Below are positions 1 to 12,888 of a DNA stretch of 64,000 nucleotides, piece by piece. Position 1 is the first letter of the stretch, and the number at the start of each line of letters is the position of its first letter. The notes below the pieces were generated by a model that saw nothing but the letters and a program-made list of their open reading frames with translations, ran no database searches and had not been told where the DNA came from. The translations under genes and the position numbers were made by a program. Origin of the DNA: Pagrus major (taxonomy: Eukaryota; Chordata; Actinopteri; Spariformes; Sparidae); contig NC_133230.1 of NCBI RefSeq assembly GCF_040436345.1, positions 17,060,197 through 17,124,196 on the forward strand. Direction: 5' to 3'.

Positions 1-3000
1 GAGAATAATGTTGGTAATCTACATTTCTGTAAACCACAGATGTTGATGACAATGTTGAAACTTTATGTTTCTTTATTTTGTGATTTCATGTTTTTTTAGG
101 TTCAGTTTTCAATTTTATGATGTGACAGCGCTGTGCTTGTGCTCAGGTTAGGTTTAGGCATAAAAACCACTTGGTTAGGGGTCGGAAAAGATTGTTTCTT
201 GGCCAGGAAACATACTTAAATACACAAGGACTAATTAACTAATGAAACACAGGTAAGCACGAAAAAAGGCCAGGAAAGAGACAAAGACAGGAAGTGTAAA
301 GCAAAACATGATACATGAGGAGAGAACCTACAAAATAAAACAGGAAATTACTCAAAAATCATGACACTGTGTACACTGTAGGATAGGAAGATAGCAAAAA
401 ACCAATTGAAGCATGCTAACTGTGTAACATAAATGTGTGAGTGCATGCGAAGTGGCTCCTACAGTTGGTCTTTAACCAAAATAATTCACACCTGCACACC
501 TGGCAGGCCAACCTCCTCACTTGTTGCCATGCTTCACTGGCCTTGTTTCTATCCATCCCTGCAAATTAATAAAACACATGGTGATACATGAGTAAAAATG
601 CCAGAATTGGCTAAAAGGCTACTGTAGTCCCCTGGCCAAGATGTTAAAAAGGCTTCCTAAAATATAACAAAGCAAAGATTAAAAAACAAAACAAGCAGAA
701 CGAAACTGGGCACACAACAAAACAGGTTGCTTAATCTGCTGAAAATATTGCTGTTATGCAATTCTGCACACCAGACTACATCTCACAAGCTCAGCTGTCA
801 TTATGACATTTTAATTTGACTGTGATCCACTAAGAATCCATTAGCAACTATTTCCAGCATAGGGTTAGGCCTATATAAGGCACGATTCTGCAACTGTGTG
901 CCGTTCTTCTTGCCTTAAATGTGTCCAGGAATGAATGCATTTGACATTTTCAGAATAGCTGCCATGTTGAATAAGTGGTGCATTCATCCAGTCAGGTGCA
1001 GAGGAGGAACATGTCGGAGTGAACATTATTGAAATGAAACAAACTGTTACAGACACACTAATTACTTTTCCTTTACTTGCACGATGAGATAAATCGAAAA
1101 GCAGCCCTTGGGCAGCATGTTTTGGGTACTCTTTCAGCTCCTGTTGGTTAGAGAGCATGGTGTGAGATGAGGTCAGAGGTCATGTTTGAGGGTAAGGTGA
1201 CAATTGAGGTTGGTTGAGGTTTAATGGAGCGTGACGAAAAGGTGATGGACGAAGCTTGAGGCCCTGGTTTGACAGCGGTACGGTTTGAATTTCACAGAGC
1301 AGAAACCTGTGATTTCACCGTAAACCGCACAGAAAGAAAGCTCTGGAGTTTGTTGTCATGCATGGCCATTCTTGTCTGTCTGGGCCAGTAATAGATGGGG
1401 GGAGGGGAGGAGGACACAGAGAGGAGGAGGAGGTGTACGAGGGTGTTGGTGGGTGTAGGTTGTAATGCTGGCAGGTCATTTATAACCCTTGGTCTCCTCT
1501 TCGCTGCATTTGCCTCCGAGATAGCACATGGCTCAGGAAAAGTACATCGATCTGGGACTGGAGACCAAAGAAGAGACAGATAGTGTGTGAGACTGAAAGC
1601 AAGGACGTTACAGTCTGGTTTATGGAAAAAGAAGGAGGAATGTGTTTATGCGCATTGAGTGTGCTTCAGGACTATAGAGCTAAAGATGTGTCAGAGGTAA
1701 TTTTATCGGTTAAAACAGGATGTAGCGAAGTGCTGATGAGGAAAGCCTCAGGCCGAAGCGGTCATCAGGTCAAGTCACGGCACCACCATCATTACAATGG
1801 CTCTGTGTGCTGGAATCTGACAGGCAGACGAGCTGGAGTTAGGGGCGAGACAGGTTGACCGGCTGCAGAGAGAGAGAAGGTCTAGAGGTGTCTATATATA
1901 GAGAGTTGCTGAGGAGAGAACAACAGAGGGAGTGTGGAGGCTCTTGAATTTTTCAGTTGTCGGAGTGATTCTAGATGTATGAGGCTTGTTCGGGCAAAGA
2001 TTGGAGCGAATTAGCATTAAATGTAACATGCAGTGGATTTCAGACTTCAGACTTTAATGGACTCAATTAGGCAAGTTCAGGTTAAGATGATAAAATATTG
2101 AAAAACACAAACACAACACCATTAAAATACAGATATGCACTGATTTGTAGTCTACAGGCACTGTGTTTACCATGTTCACCATCTTAGTTTAGTGTGTTAG
2201 CATGCTAACATTAGCAATAAACACAAAGTACAGGCTAAAAAATATGTGTGTATCCTAATGCCCTTGATGAAATTGTTAGACTACAAAAGTTTATGTTTGG
2301 CAAAAAAGCCAGAAGTGTTAAACTCTGAATCTAAACTCACTCAGACATTCCTTCCCCTCAGCCTCACCCCGATTTACCCAACAGTGTGTGTGTATATGTA
2401 TATATATAGTATACTGTATGTGTGTGTGAATGGTTTCTGCCTGGTTAACTCCATAGCCTCGGGCACGACTGGTTTTTCTATTATCATCAGTATGTGTGTG
2501 TGTCAGATTGATAAAGAGTGCAAGAAGAGACAGAAAAGCAGATAGAAGGAGAAGAGAGTGAAGGAGATAAAAGTTGTCAGGGAGTGCTCGGAGGGTTTGG
2601 GACCATCTGTTGCTAAAACAATTCCTTTCCACCCCTCCTCTGTTGCTCACTTCATTCAGATGCACATCTGGTGTCCCACTGAGCCATTTCAGGGCTCAAA
2701 CACCCTCTCAGGCGTTAGACTTACTGATTAACTTACTGATACTTACGTCTTGAAACTTTGTTACTACAACAAGACCGAAACAGAATGGAATACATTTTTA
2801 AAGCTGCAATTATTTTCAGTTGTTTGGACAAAAAATGTCAAAAAAATCATGAAAAATACTGAACATTCCTTCCTTTTAACTCAACGTAACATCTTCAAAT
2901 GTCTTGTTTTGTCAGACCAACACTCCCAAACCCCATAAATATTCACTTACTGTGAGTAAAGCAGAAAATGTTAACAATTTAGAAGCGGAAACCTTGAAAT

Positions 3001-3979
3001 TGTTTCCAGATTTTAAAATCTACTCAATAACAAATTGTAATATTGTTTTCTGTGGCATCCTGACATTTTTAAGCACATTGAGTGAAATACCTTCCAAACT
3101 TTTCTATTAAATTTAATGAAACTATAATGCTAATAGTCTAAGAACTCTTCTATATGAAATGCCACCTAGTATACTGTGACTTTAATGCTCCACAGTGCTA
3201 AAATGCAGTTATTGAGCATCTGTAATGCATTACATATTGTAATTAGTCTTTAGAGTCTTTTTTTAGCAATTGGTTTAGATCATTGTGATGTCATTTACAC
3301 TAGATGAGCTCATGGTGTTTTTAAATTTCAAAACAGTTCAGTGCAATAGACTAAACTGTGCAGACTTAGCATGTGGTCCATTTCCTGTCTTTACAGTACT
3401 TCAGTAGCCCCGTTGACTGCCTCCTCTTCTTCTTCCTCTTCTCTCGTGCCCTCTCGTGTCCCCTCCTCTCTTCCTCCTCTGTGCCCCTTTTCAAGGGCTG
3501 GAGGTCAGAGGTCAGCGACTGTGTGAATGAGGGCTTTGTCTGTGTGAAGAGAGCACACTTCCTCTGACCCTGAGTCAACCACGCACACGCATGTACCGCA
3601 CACACACCCGCACACTTACAGATGTCAAGCATTGTTGCCACTCCAGATGTTAAAGTCTTCGTCTCTCATTAAACACATCTGTGATCGTCTGTGCACCCAC
3701 GCACACTCATTATACATACAGACTGTGTTAAATGGTATAGAAACTAACAAGTGACTGTCCGCATCAAGGGTAAACAGCAAACTAGTAGTTCTCCAGAACT
3801 TACTTCTTGTGTACCCCAAGTACCTTTCAAAATAAGAGCACGTGGCATTACTAAATCTGACTCAAAGATCTCACTCAGGTCCCCTGGGGTTTCATTACTT
3901 TACGTAACCAAATCCTCCTCGTTTTCTTTTCACTGGTCGCAGTGGTTAACTTCAGTCTTTGTGTGTGTCTCTGATCCAG
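1..3979 (+). other. 5' flank or first intron of myo10; no confident gene
   Basis: No exon could be supported here. The stretch probably lies within the first intron of myo10, which is very long in other vertebrates (inference). It holds an LTR-like dispersed repeat at about 196-366 on the minus strand. A TG/TA-rich patch sits at about 2384-2430. A diverged dispersed repeat spans about 2785-3110. A TATA-like TTTATAA at about 1480 is followed by short open frames of no recognised family. Nothing else stands out. Confidence 0.5.
196..366 (-). mobile_element. LTR-like dispersed repeat, copy 1
   Basis: It shares short phrases with the copy at 28008-28190 (AGCAAAACATGA, ACAAAATAAAA, TTAAATACACA) in the same order and spacing. 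It is probably a solo-LTR remnant. No coding. Confidence 0.5.
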
Positions 3980-6900
3980 GGGGCCCGTGTTTGGGTCAGA
4001 GAGAAGGAGCAGCTGGTTCCCGCTACAGTCAACTCCTGTGGAGATGGAACCCTTGTCGTCACAACCGACTATGGAGAGGTAAGAACTGTACACACGCATG
4101 CATGCAAACAGAAACGCCTGTTTTCATCACGGTTAGATTTGTAGTTTCGTTATTTCGAGATTTTGAGTTCGCAGCCTGGCATGCTTGTCCACCAGTCCAC
4201 CAGAGGCTTTACTACTGATGACTCAAATAATCAACATTTAGTGGGCAGCCCTGATAGGTCCCCAGGTGACTTCAAACCAATGTTGCTGTTCATGAGCTTG
4301 CAGTATTTCGCAAACAGTATAAATAGAGTGAAATTGCAAACACTGCTCAGGCTGAAAACACATGTAATTAGTTCAAATCAGACAGGAAAGTTAACAGTGT
4401 TAGATTAGATGCTGAGCAAAGCTGCAGCAGTTACTTGTGTCATTAGCTTTCAGCTAAAGGTCAGACTGAAGGTGAAGCAGCTGTGCAGGTTCCTCCTCTC
4501 CTGTGCAGATCGATACAAACTCCTGGTCATAATGCTCCACTTTCCTGCCCCAGTTCCTTCCTCCTCCTCTTCCTCCTCCTCATACATATGCAAAATTCAT
4601 CTCTGACACACATTCAGCCTCCAGAGGAGAGCTGGAATAGATGGAAAGCATTATGGGAGCACAAATGCACATTTGCTCATATGTTTCAGGATGTCAGGAC
4701 GGCGTTGCCTGTAGCTGTTGAGCCCCGACCCTTTGACACCCCACGCCAAAATAATGGAATTGAATGTTTAAATCTCATTATGAGTGTGCGTGTGCTCGTC
4801 TAATCTGTATCAGAGCAAGGTTGTGCACACGTTGTTCTTTGGATTTGATGTTTTTTTGATGGCTGATGTGTTTGGCACACACACAAACACACACATGCGC
4901 TCCAGTTGGCAGCGTTCACATTGAGCTAATAATAGACTTGGTCCTTTAGCCTGAATTCAAGAGTCTCAATCCTCCTTTTATACCCTCAAAGAACATCCTC
5001 ATCTTCTTTCTGTACGATGAATTCATATTTCTTGGCCTTCAAGACACAAAATGCTGCTCTAAAAGCATCGTCTTTTAATGCGTCTGACTCGCCGTTCTTG
5101 TTCGAGGGCACAGCAGGGACGGAGAGGCATTTCCCAAAATAGAGGATTGGTGATAGGAGCAGGCATTCTCTTTGCACTGGATTATGAACGTCCTTAACCT
5201 CCCCCAACCCCCATCCAGCTCTCCCTGCCTCCCTCTGCCCTCCCTCTCTGCTGGCTGTTGGTGTTTAAATGTTAGCTCTGCAGGAGGCAGTGAATATTTG
5301 ATAGAGAATCAGCAGGATGAGGAGCTTTACCCTGATACAACAGGCTCTGACCCATGCAAACAGTCCCAGGCTTCCCATCGCTCCCCACGGTTCACCTGAT
5401 CTCGGTCATAAATACATTTTTGATTCCGATGTCCATGGAGCTTGGTGAAACACCGGAAACATTTTAATGGCCGAAAGAATGTAAAAGCTGAGATATTGCA
5501 CCAACATTCGTGAAACATGCAAGATTTAACAGCATTTTGTTTCACTTCCCTTTTTCTTAGTCTCACCCCAGCTGCCATGTCACTCCGGTTCTGTAATCTA
5601 CAGACCCTGACCCAGTTCACCACATTACCAATTCTGGGTTACAAATGCCGCGGCTGCAAAACTACAAGCCTTCATATCAGATCAGCACAACTCCAAGGGT
5701 GTATAGGCAAGCATTTACATCATTCATAGTCTGTTTTACTCATGAAACAGGAAATATTCGAGGCTGCTGCTCACCTGTACCACATCAAAAACCGTTCATC
5801 CAAGTTTACTGAAGATGTCCTGACGGCTAAGCTGATGTTGTATTTTTCGTTTCTTCTATCCTGCCCTCACATGTCAGTCATTTGTGACTAAAAGCCGAGT
5901 GATCTTTTTGATTCTTTCCACACATAGAAGACAGTTGCCATCTACAATAGTCTCATTCATCACCCACATTTCAGCCTCTTTTCACTAACAAACAAAGATA
6001 TCAGCATCTTTCCTACGTTGTGAAGTGCCAAGCAAAAAAAGCTGCACAACGTAAGCCTCTGCCTTTGCCATTTCAGAAAGGTTATATCAGATGCGTGTTG
6101 TTTATTTAATGGAATAGAAAGCCTGTCACATCTTTACCCTTGATTTAAAGTCAAATAGCAAGTCTTTGTGGGTCTTCCTGTTAATGCTTGGATAAACACC
6201 TGGGCCTGTAATTGTTCTTATTACAGTAGGATTCTGACCCAAGCGGAAGAAAGTAGAGATGAAACAATTAGTCAATTAATTGGTGAGTTGATCGACAGAT
6301 AATTAATTGGAGGCTACTTTGATTTCATGAGGAAGTATGTAATCACAGACAGAAGGTTACACAACAACAAAACACACACACATACACCTGTATCCTTATC
6401 CACACACACCTAAACACTACACGGACACACACATACCAACATGCATGTATACACACACAGGTTAGTGATGAGTTATGAGTTACTGTGTGTTTTGTGACCT
6501 GGATTTCAGAAGCTAGCGTGAAAGCTGCAGCGAGAGCTCACGCGAGCACAGAACATGCTGCAGGGATGCCTTACTCACACACAGACACACACACACAGAG
6601 AAATAAGTGACACACACTCTGTTTAATGCGCCTAATGAAAAGTGCAGAAATTAGTTGTTTTGTCTGAGTTGTCAGGAAACAGGCTGATGTTGCTGTGTGT
6701 GATCTCCTGACCCACATTCATCGTCACAGTTTTCAAACCCTCTGAGGACCCCGTAGTTACTCATTTGCTCAGTATCGCATAATGAGATTAACTTAACTCT
6801 CTTAACCTGGCGCGCAGTAACACTGATATGCAAACACAGACAGACGTCTCTCTTTCTGTTTCTTGCTCTCTGTCTGTCTTTCTTTTTTCCGGTGTCCCTC

Positions 6901-7950
6901 TGCAGTTTCTACTATCTGTGAATAAGGGTGCAGAAATCCCCCTCGGGATGGGATGAGTGTTCGTTGCCAAATCCTAAACCATGATGACATGTGAAAGGTG
7001 TCATACACTCCAATGATAAAAGGGTGCTGTAGGGCAGAGAAGGCAGAAATTGAGTTAAAGCTTAAGAGTGCAGTTACTCAGAAAAGGTAATGTATTACAC
7101 ATTCCTCATTACTTTTTTATAAAAGTACTGAATTACTTATTCCCTCTCTGTGTAGAGAACCTGTTAATAGACTCTCCACAGGCGCACTAAATGCTGTGCC
7201 GATGTTGATGACTCTCATGGATATCAGGAGAGGTCAGGCAAATGTTGTGCAAACGTAGATGAAAAGGCACGCTTGATTAATTTTTTTCTAGCCGTCTACT
7301 GCGTTACAGACAAATGTAATGTGATGACAGTAGTGCGTTGCTTCATTCCTTCATTTAACAAATGATCGGTGGTAACAGAAACAAGAACGCAAGAGACAGG
7401 ATGCACTTTTAGAGGAGTACAGTACAGCACATGTTGGAGTTAGCTTTACACATGCACTTATTGTTTTAAAGAAATCTCTGCAAACCGGGAATGTGTGACA
7501 GGTGCATCAGAGGAAGGTGCAAGTTGATAGCAATGAGAAGTAGAACACACAGCACTGGGAATTGAGAGGAAGTAAAAAATGTTGACTAACAATAAAGCTT
7601 GACACGTGAATCAATGAGTATATGATCTCACATAATTTTCCAAAAAGTTCACGTTAAAGTCCAAAAGAGCTCTCCTTGGTTTTAAGATAAAGCCGAGCAC
7701 TGCTGGCTGCAGCTGCTCCTTTTGCCTCCAACACATCTGATCTGAAGGGTCAGATCATTCAGAACAGCCCGTCAGTGTTCCCTATCCCTAATCTGACTTG
7801 TGGAGGTCTGCCAGTTCTGATCCGAGGTCAGTGAGGAAAGCTGCAGGTGCGTACAGCACTGTGTGATACTGTATCTTACACTGAACAGAGCTCTGCTGAA
7901 TATATAGGTCACTGTGCCCACAGCATTCTCCCTCGCTCTCTCTCTCTCGT

Positions 7951-7988
<38 letters not shown>

Positions 7989-10900
7989 TCTCGCTCACTC
8001 TCTCTCTCTCTTTCTCTCTAGCTCTATCTTCATCTCGCTTGCTCTCTCTCTTCACTCTGGCTGCTGCTAATATATGAAGTCAGATGAAGAGGCTTGTCTC
8101 CCCTGGCTCTCCTCCTGAATCATGCAAAGCAGCTTCAGACATCAGAGGGCTTTACAGGAAGGCCGCTCCATGGCCTGTATGTGTGTGTGTGAGTGTGAAA
8201 GTGTGTGCACATGAGCAAAACAGGTTATTAACGGAGCAATTTTAGAGAGAAGAGAGAAGAATCGGAAAACGATGAAAGGGAAGAAGTGGAGTGCGTGTCT
8301 GAGAGAGGAAGTATTGTCAACAAATCCCATAACAAGACAAAATCAGGGAATTAGGTGAAGAAACAAGGGAGCAGGAAAGGAGCTGATGGGCTGGGAAGAA
8401 CACTGGAAACAGGGCTGGGCTAACGAAGCTGATGCAGGGCAGGTGTGGAGGGAAGAGCAGGCTGGGGAGGAGCACAGAAACACAAGAACACAGGAAGGAA
8501 ACAGAGGAAAATACACTGCAAAAACCCAGAAAACACATAAATAAGAGGACACAGAAATTACAGGACCATGACAGCAATAGGAGGAGTGTTTCGATTACTT
8601 CCAACCTGGTTATATCTAAACATTCAAGGCACCCAAACACCAGGAAATGCAGTAAAATTAGCTTTTTCATTGTTTTTGCATTCACAAACATGACAACAGC
8701 GGAACAACACCAACACCCTCCTTGTCTTTCTTTGTTGCTGTTGTAGCTGACTGTTGGATGGATGCACATTCGTCTTTCAGCTCTTGCGTTTCATTTGCAC
8801 TCACCATACGCAGCCCAACTTCTTATGCTAACCTCGGCACATGTTGATAACCTCGTACGGCCAGAAGCTTCCTGGCCGATGTTGCGCTTGTGAACTTTGG
8901 TCTTGCTTAACTTCAGTCTGTGTGCCATGCAGTCTGTGTGCTGCCGTGTACCAGACTGTGGAGTTTATAAATAATCGCTATATACTCACTAGTGCACCGA
9001 AAGTGTATTAATCCACAGCTGAAAATAGTCCTCTATAAATGCAGCATTTACTCCTGTTTGAATAATGTAGGCTTAAAACTGCAATGCATATTGTCATTTT
9101 AGGAAATAACTAAGTTTTAAGTTTTTTTAATAAAAAAAATAATAATAATACACTTTGTGACCTGTATTTAAATGTTGACATCTTCAGTAGGCTAATGTAT
9201 AGGTTTGGGGTTGATTGAGAGATGGACTAATGCTCTGTTGGTTGACTTATCCTTAAGCTATAAAAGGCTTCCTCTCCCTCACAATACATCCTAGTGTGAG
9301 ATACTACTGAAGTCAAATCAGAGTTGGTTAACCGTGCTCTACTTCTACATTACTCTCATTCTGTCTCTCTCTCTCCCTCTTAGTCTGTTAGTCTCTCTCT
9401 CTCTATGTTTTTCCTTCACTATTTCCATCTTTTTTTTCTGTTCCCCGCACCAATAATGAATTATTGAGCATGAAGTATCCCATTTTAGACTCTCAGGGTA
9501 GTCATAGTTTAGTGTGTGCGTGCTTCACATACAGTACAGCATGTGTATGTGTGTTAAAAACCCACCAGAGGGCAATGGAAGAAGAAGATGGAGACGTTTG
9601 CAAAAAACCTGTATTTCTTCCACTCCAGCTGCTTTTTATTTCAGTCCCTGACATACTTTTTCACTTCATAGCGTCCCCTCTCTGAATCATCTGCGTTTGG
9701 ATTGTCCCCAAGTGGTTTTCCCTAAACATCTCTGCTTTATCTCCTGTTAAAGGCCTTTATATTTTAAAGCAGCTTTGGCATTAGAAGCTATTGTAAAACC
9801 CGGAACTGTAGCTCAGGCATTTATTTGATTTAATCTTATGTCCAGTTTATTTCCCCATTTTTTATACATCAATTTCAGCATCATGAGGAGTAACATACTA
9901 AACAGTGTTTTAATGTCTTCACTGACTCTGGAGGGACATCTTTAGTCTGAGAAATGAACCCTGATGATGTTACAGACTGGTGGCAGGGAGCTTAAAAGCC
10001 ATGGGCATGCACGAGGAAAGGCAGGTTTGAATGAAGAGATGCTGTTGAATTGAATTATGGGAAATGTAGGATCCAGTGTGTTTCATTCAAGGCTGCATTG
10101 ATTTTTAGCATCTTTATTTGAAATGTGCCTCTTGCAAATACCTCAAGGTTTATGAAAATGAAATACTAAATCCCTTTAAAGGTATAATATGTCCCTCTCT
10201 GACTCATTCCCGAAGGTTATAAGAAAAGATGACCACATGAAAATGTACAACTCAACAAAATATTTTACAAAGGTATAGTTGTTTTTGGATATATAATGGA
10301 GAACTGTCACATATGAGATCTTTTTAACATAATACTTACATACCTATGCCCTCCTGATAGAGCAGAGTGAAGTTATACGTAACCTACTTACAGTTTTTCC
10401 CAATTATTTAAACACATTACTTGAAGCTAAAGCTCAGTTTCTCAAAAATCAAAACACAAAACTGAAAACATTTAACCATTTTGTCTCCACAAATGTCCAC
10501 CAAAATAATACATACAGCTATACTATGAAGATCTCTTACAGACCATCAATTTAAAAACTGTCACTGTGTGATAAATATTAATTGTTTAGATGTTTTAGCT
10601 TCATGAAGCCATGTTACATCTTCAAATGTACAAAATTCCATATAAATTGTTTCCTTTTTCTACTTTTTTAATGTTCAGGTTGCAATTTTATGGTACATAC
10701 AGTAAAAAGGCTGTTGAAATATTACAATACAATACTCTAAATATATAATATAAATATAACATTGACACAGTCATTGTTTTTGAGTAGGATACGATGCACA
10801 TTTGTTTTTCCAGTGAGCTCAAATTGGGCAAAACTCACAACCCAGAGTCATACTGCAAACCAACTGTAACAAACTGCATAACAACCAACTATACATCAGT

Positions 10901-12857
10901 TTGACAGTAAACTGAGTGAAATGGGACAAGTCAAGGTGATTTTTCGACCCAGACGGCTATTTCTCTTCCTCCCTTCAATACATGCGCTGTGTTATCTTCT
11001 ATCCCACTATAATTTATCCTGGATTGCGAAGGCATGCTTGAGTCTCTGATTGAAATGGCTCTCAGTAAGCCTTCAATTACAGGCAGGGGTCTCAGATTGA
11101 GCCATTAAGGCATTAAGTGAGTCTGCGTGAGTGAGCATGGAGGAATATCTTATAAACAAAGAGAGATAGATCAAAAAGAAAGTGAAAAAGCAGGCTGAAG
11201 GGACACATCTAAGCAGAAACCAGCAATAATGAGAAGATAAAAAAAAAATGGAGGAAGAAAAAGGAGGTTGAAATGCGGGAAATGAAGTGAGAGGCATGCA
11301 GAGCAGAGGGGGTAAATTAATGAAGAGTGGGATGATATGAGAGATCGAGAGAGAAAAGAGAGGCGAATGACAGAGAGGAGGGGGAAGGGATAAAAGAGGA
11401 GTGACGTACAAAGGGAAAGAGAGATGAGAGAGACAGAAGTGATGTTCGAGACATGTAGGCATGCAGAGAGCGAGAGAGAGAGAGCCAGAGAGAGAGATTT
11501 AATAGGATGAGAAAGTAAAGAAATAGGGGAGAGAGAAAAGCCTGATATGAAACTAATGGACCTGGATATCATTTGAGGGACTTTCCGTCTCTTCTTTCTC
11601 ACAGATACAGAAGTACAGCCCTGTCAAGTTGTAATACAGCCAATCTGAGAGTGTCAGTGCATGTGTACAGCTGTTCAAGCCGTGACTAACAGGCATGTTA
11701 ATGCATCTCATCACTCGGACAAGCGTGTCTCCAGTGCACATCAGCACACACATTAAAAAGGACATAACCATACACACGTTAACACACACACAAAGATGTA
11801 AAAGTTGGCATTGACCTCGACTCTGCATTAAAGGCTATGTACCGAAGTAAGCATGTTAACCAGCTAGCTGTTAGATTCAGCTGGAAGATACATCAAAAAA
11901 GTATGTGTCTGTCTTTCCAAAATCGCCTCTGTCTCTCAGTTCACTACACAGCTGACTGAGCCTAGTTTTACTGTTGCTCCACTGCAGTTTCTACAAGATG
12001 GCCACTGCTGCTGACCCTTGCTGTAATAATCTTATATATTTCTAATTGTGCCTGGATAACAACCTGTCAGTATGTTGATTGAGTACCACGGTCATAAAAA
12101 GGTGAAGACAAAGAGTCAAGTGGAAGGGTCACAGTGAGGATGGTGAGTCGTCAGCCATCGAACCCTACATGAGTTATGCTGTCTCTAATGGAGGACGAGG
12201 GGTAATTGGGTCATTTCATCACAGATGAGTGAGTGGGGAAAGGTTAGTGTCCTGATGGGACAGACGTTCATCATCAGTTACAGACAGAGTATGCACAAGA
12301 TGTCTCTACACAACATGAAAGAGGAGGACGAAGGCACACACTACAGCGTAGCAAGGTTATTATCGTTAAACAAAACTGAACTAAAAAAGGTGTGAAAAAA
12401 CATTTTAGCTAATTGAAATAGAAATGGATGACTTGAGAAAAAAATAACTCTGGAAACTTACTGAAACTAAACTGAATTAAAAACTAAATTGAAAAATGAA
12501 ATATAAATTAAAACCAATACAAAACAATAAGACATGACAGTGCTGTGAGTTCGTTCATTGGCTGCATGCAACAGCCCTGTGCGGTGGAAGTCGTTGTTAC
12601 TGGAGTGAAATAGATTTATTTAAGAACAGGATGTCTGAGCGCCTACAGCGCACCCCTCTGCCACTCTCAACAGACGTCCAACACATCTGTTACAGCAACA
12701 CACACACAGAGGGTGGAGGCTGGCTGTGAGACTAAGCTGACATATTAACGACCCAGTATTGTAAAGGCCGTGCTTTCTATTCTTAGACAAGTTGATTTTG
12801 CTGGAATGAATGAACGACCTTTATGCTGAAATAGAACGGCAATTATCTTCTGTCCTG

Positions 12858-12888
<31 letters not shown>

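Noticed and set aside
1395-1858. Short + strand open frames after a TATA-like TTTATAA, including a 20-codon frame starting MAQEKYIDLG at 1528
   Set aside because: No match to any Myo10 N terminus, weak donor, no family recognised. Not reported as the missing first exon.
8317-8769. 150-aa minus-strand open frame, Leu/Ser/Phe-rich
   Set aside because: It lies on an LTR-like repeat; the composition explains it and no motif is recognisable.
11073-11602. Minus-strand frames of 129 and 143 aa, Ser/Leu-rich
   Set aside because: They arise from a purine-rich GAGAGA simple sequence on the + strand; no domain.
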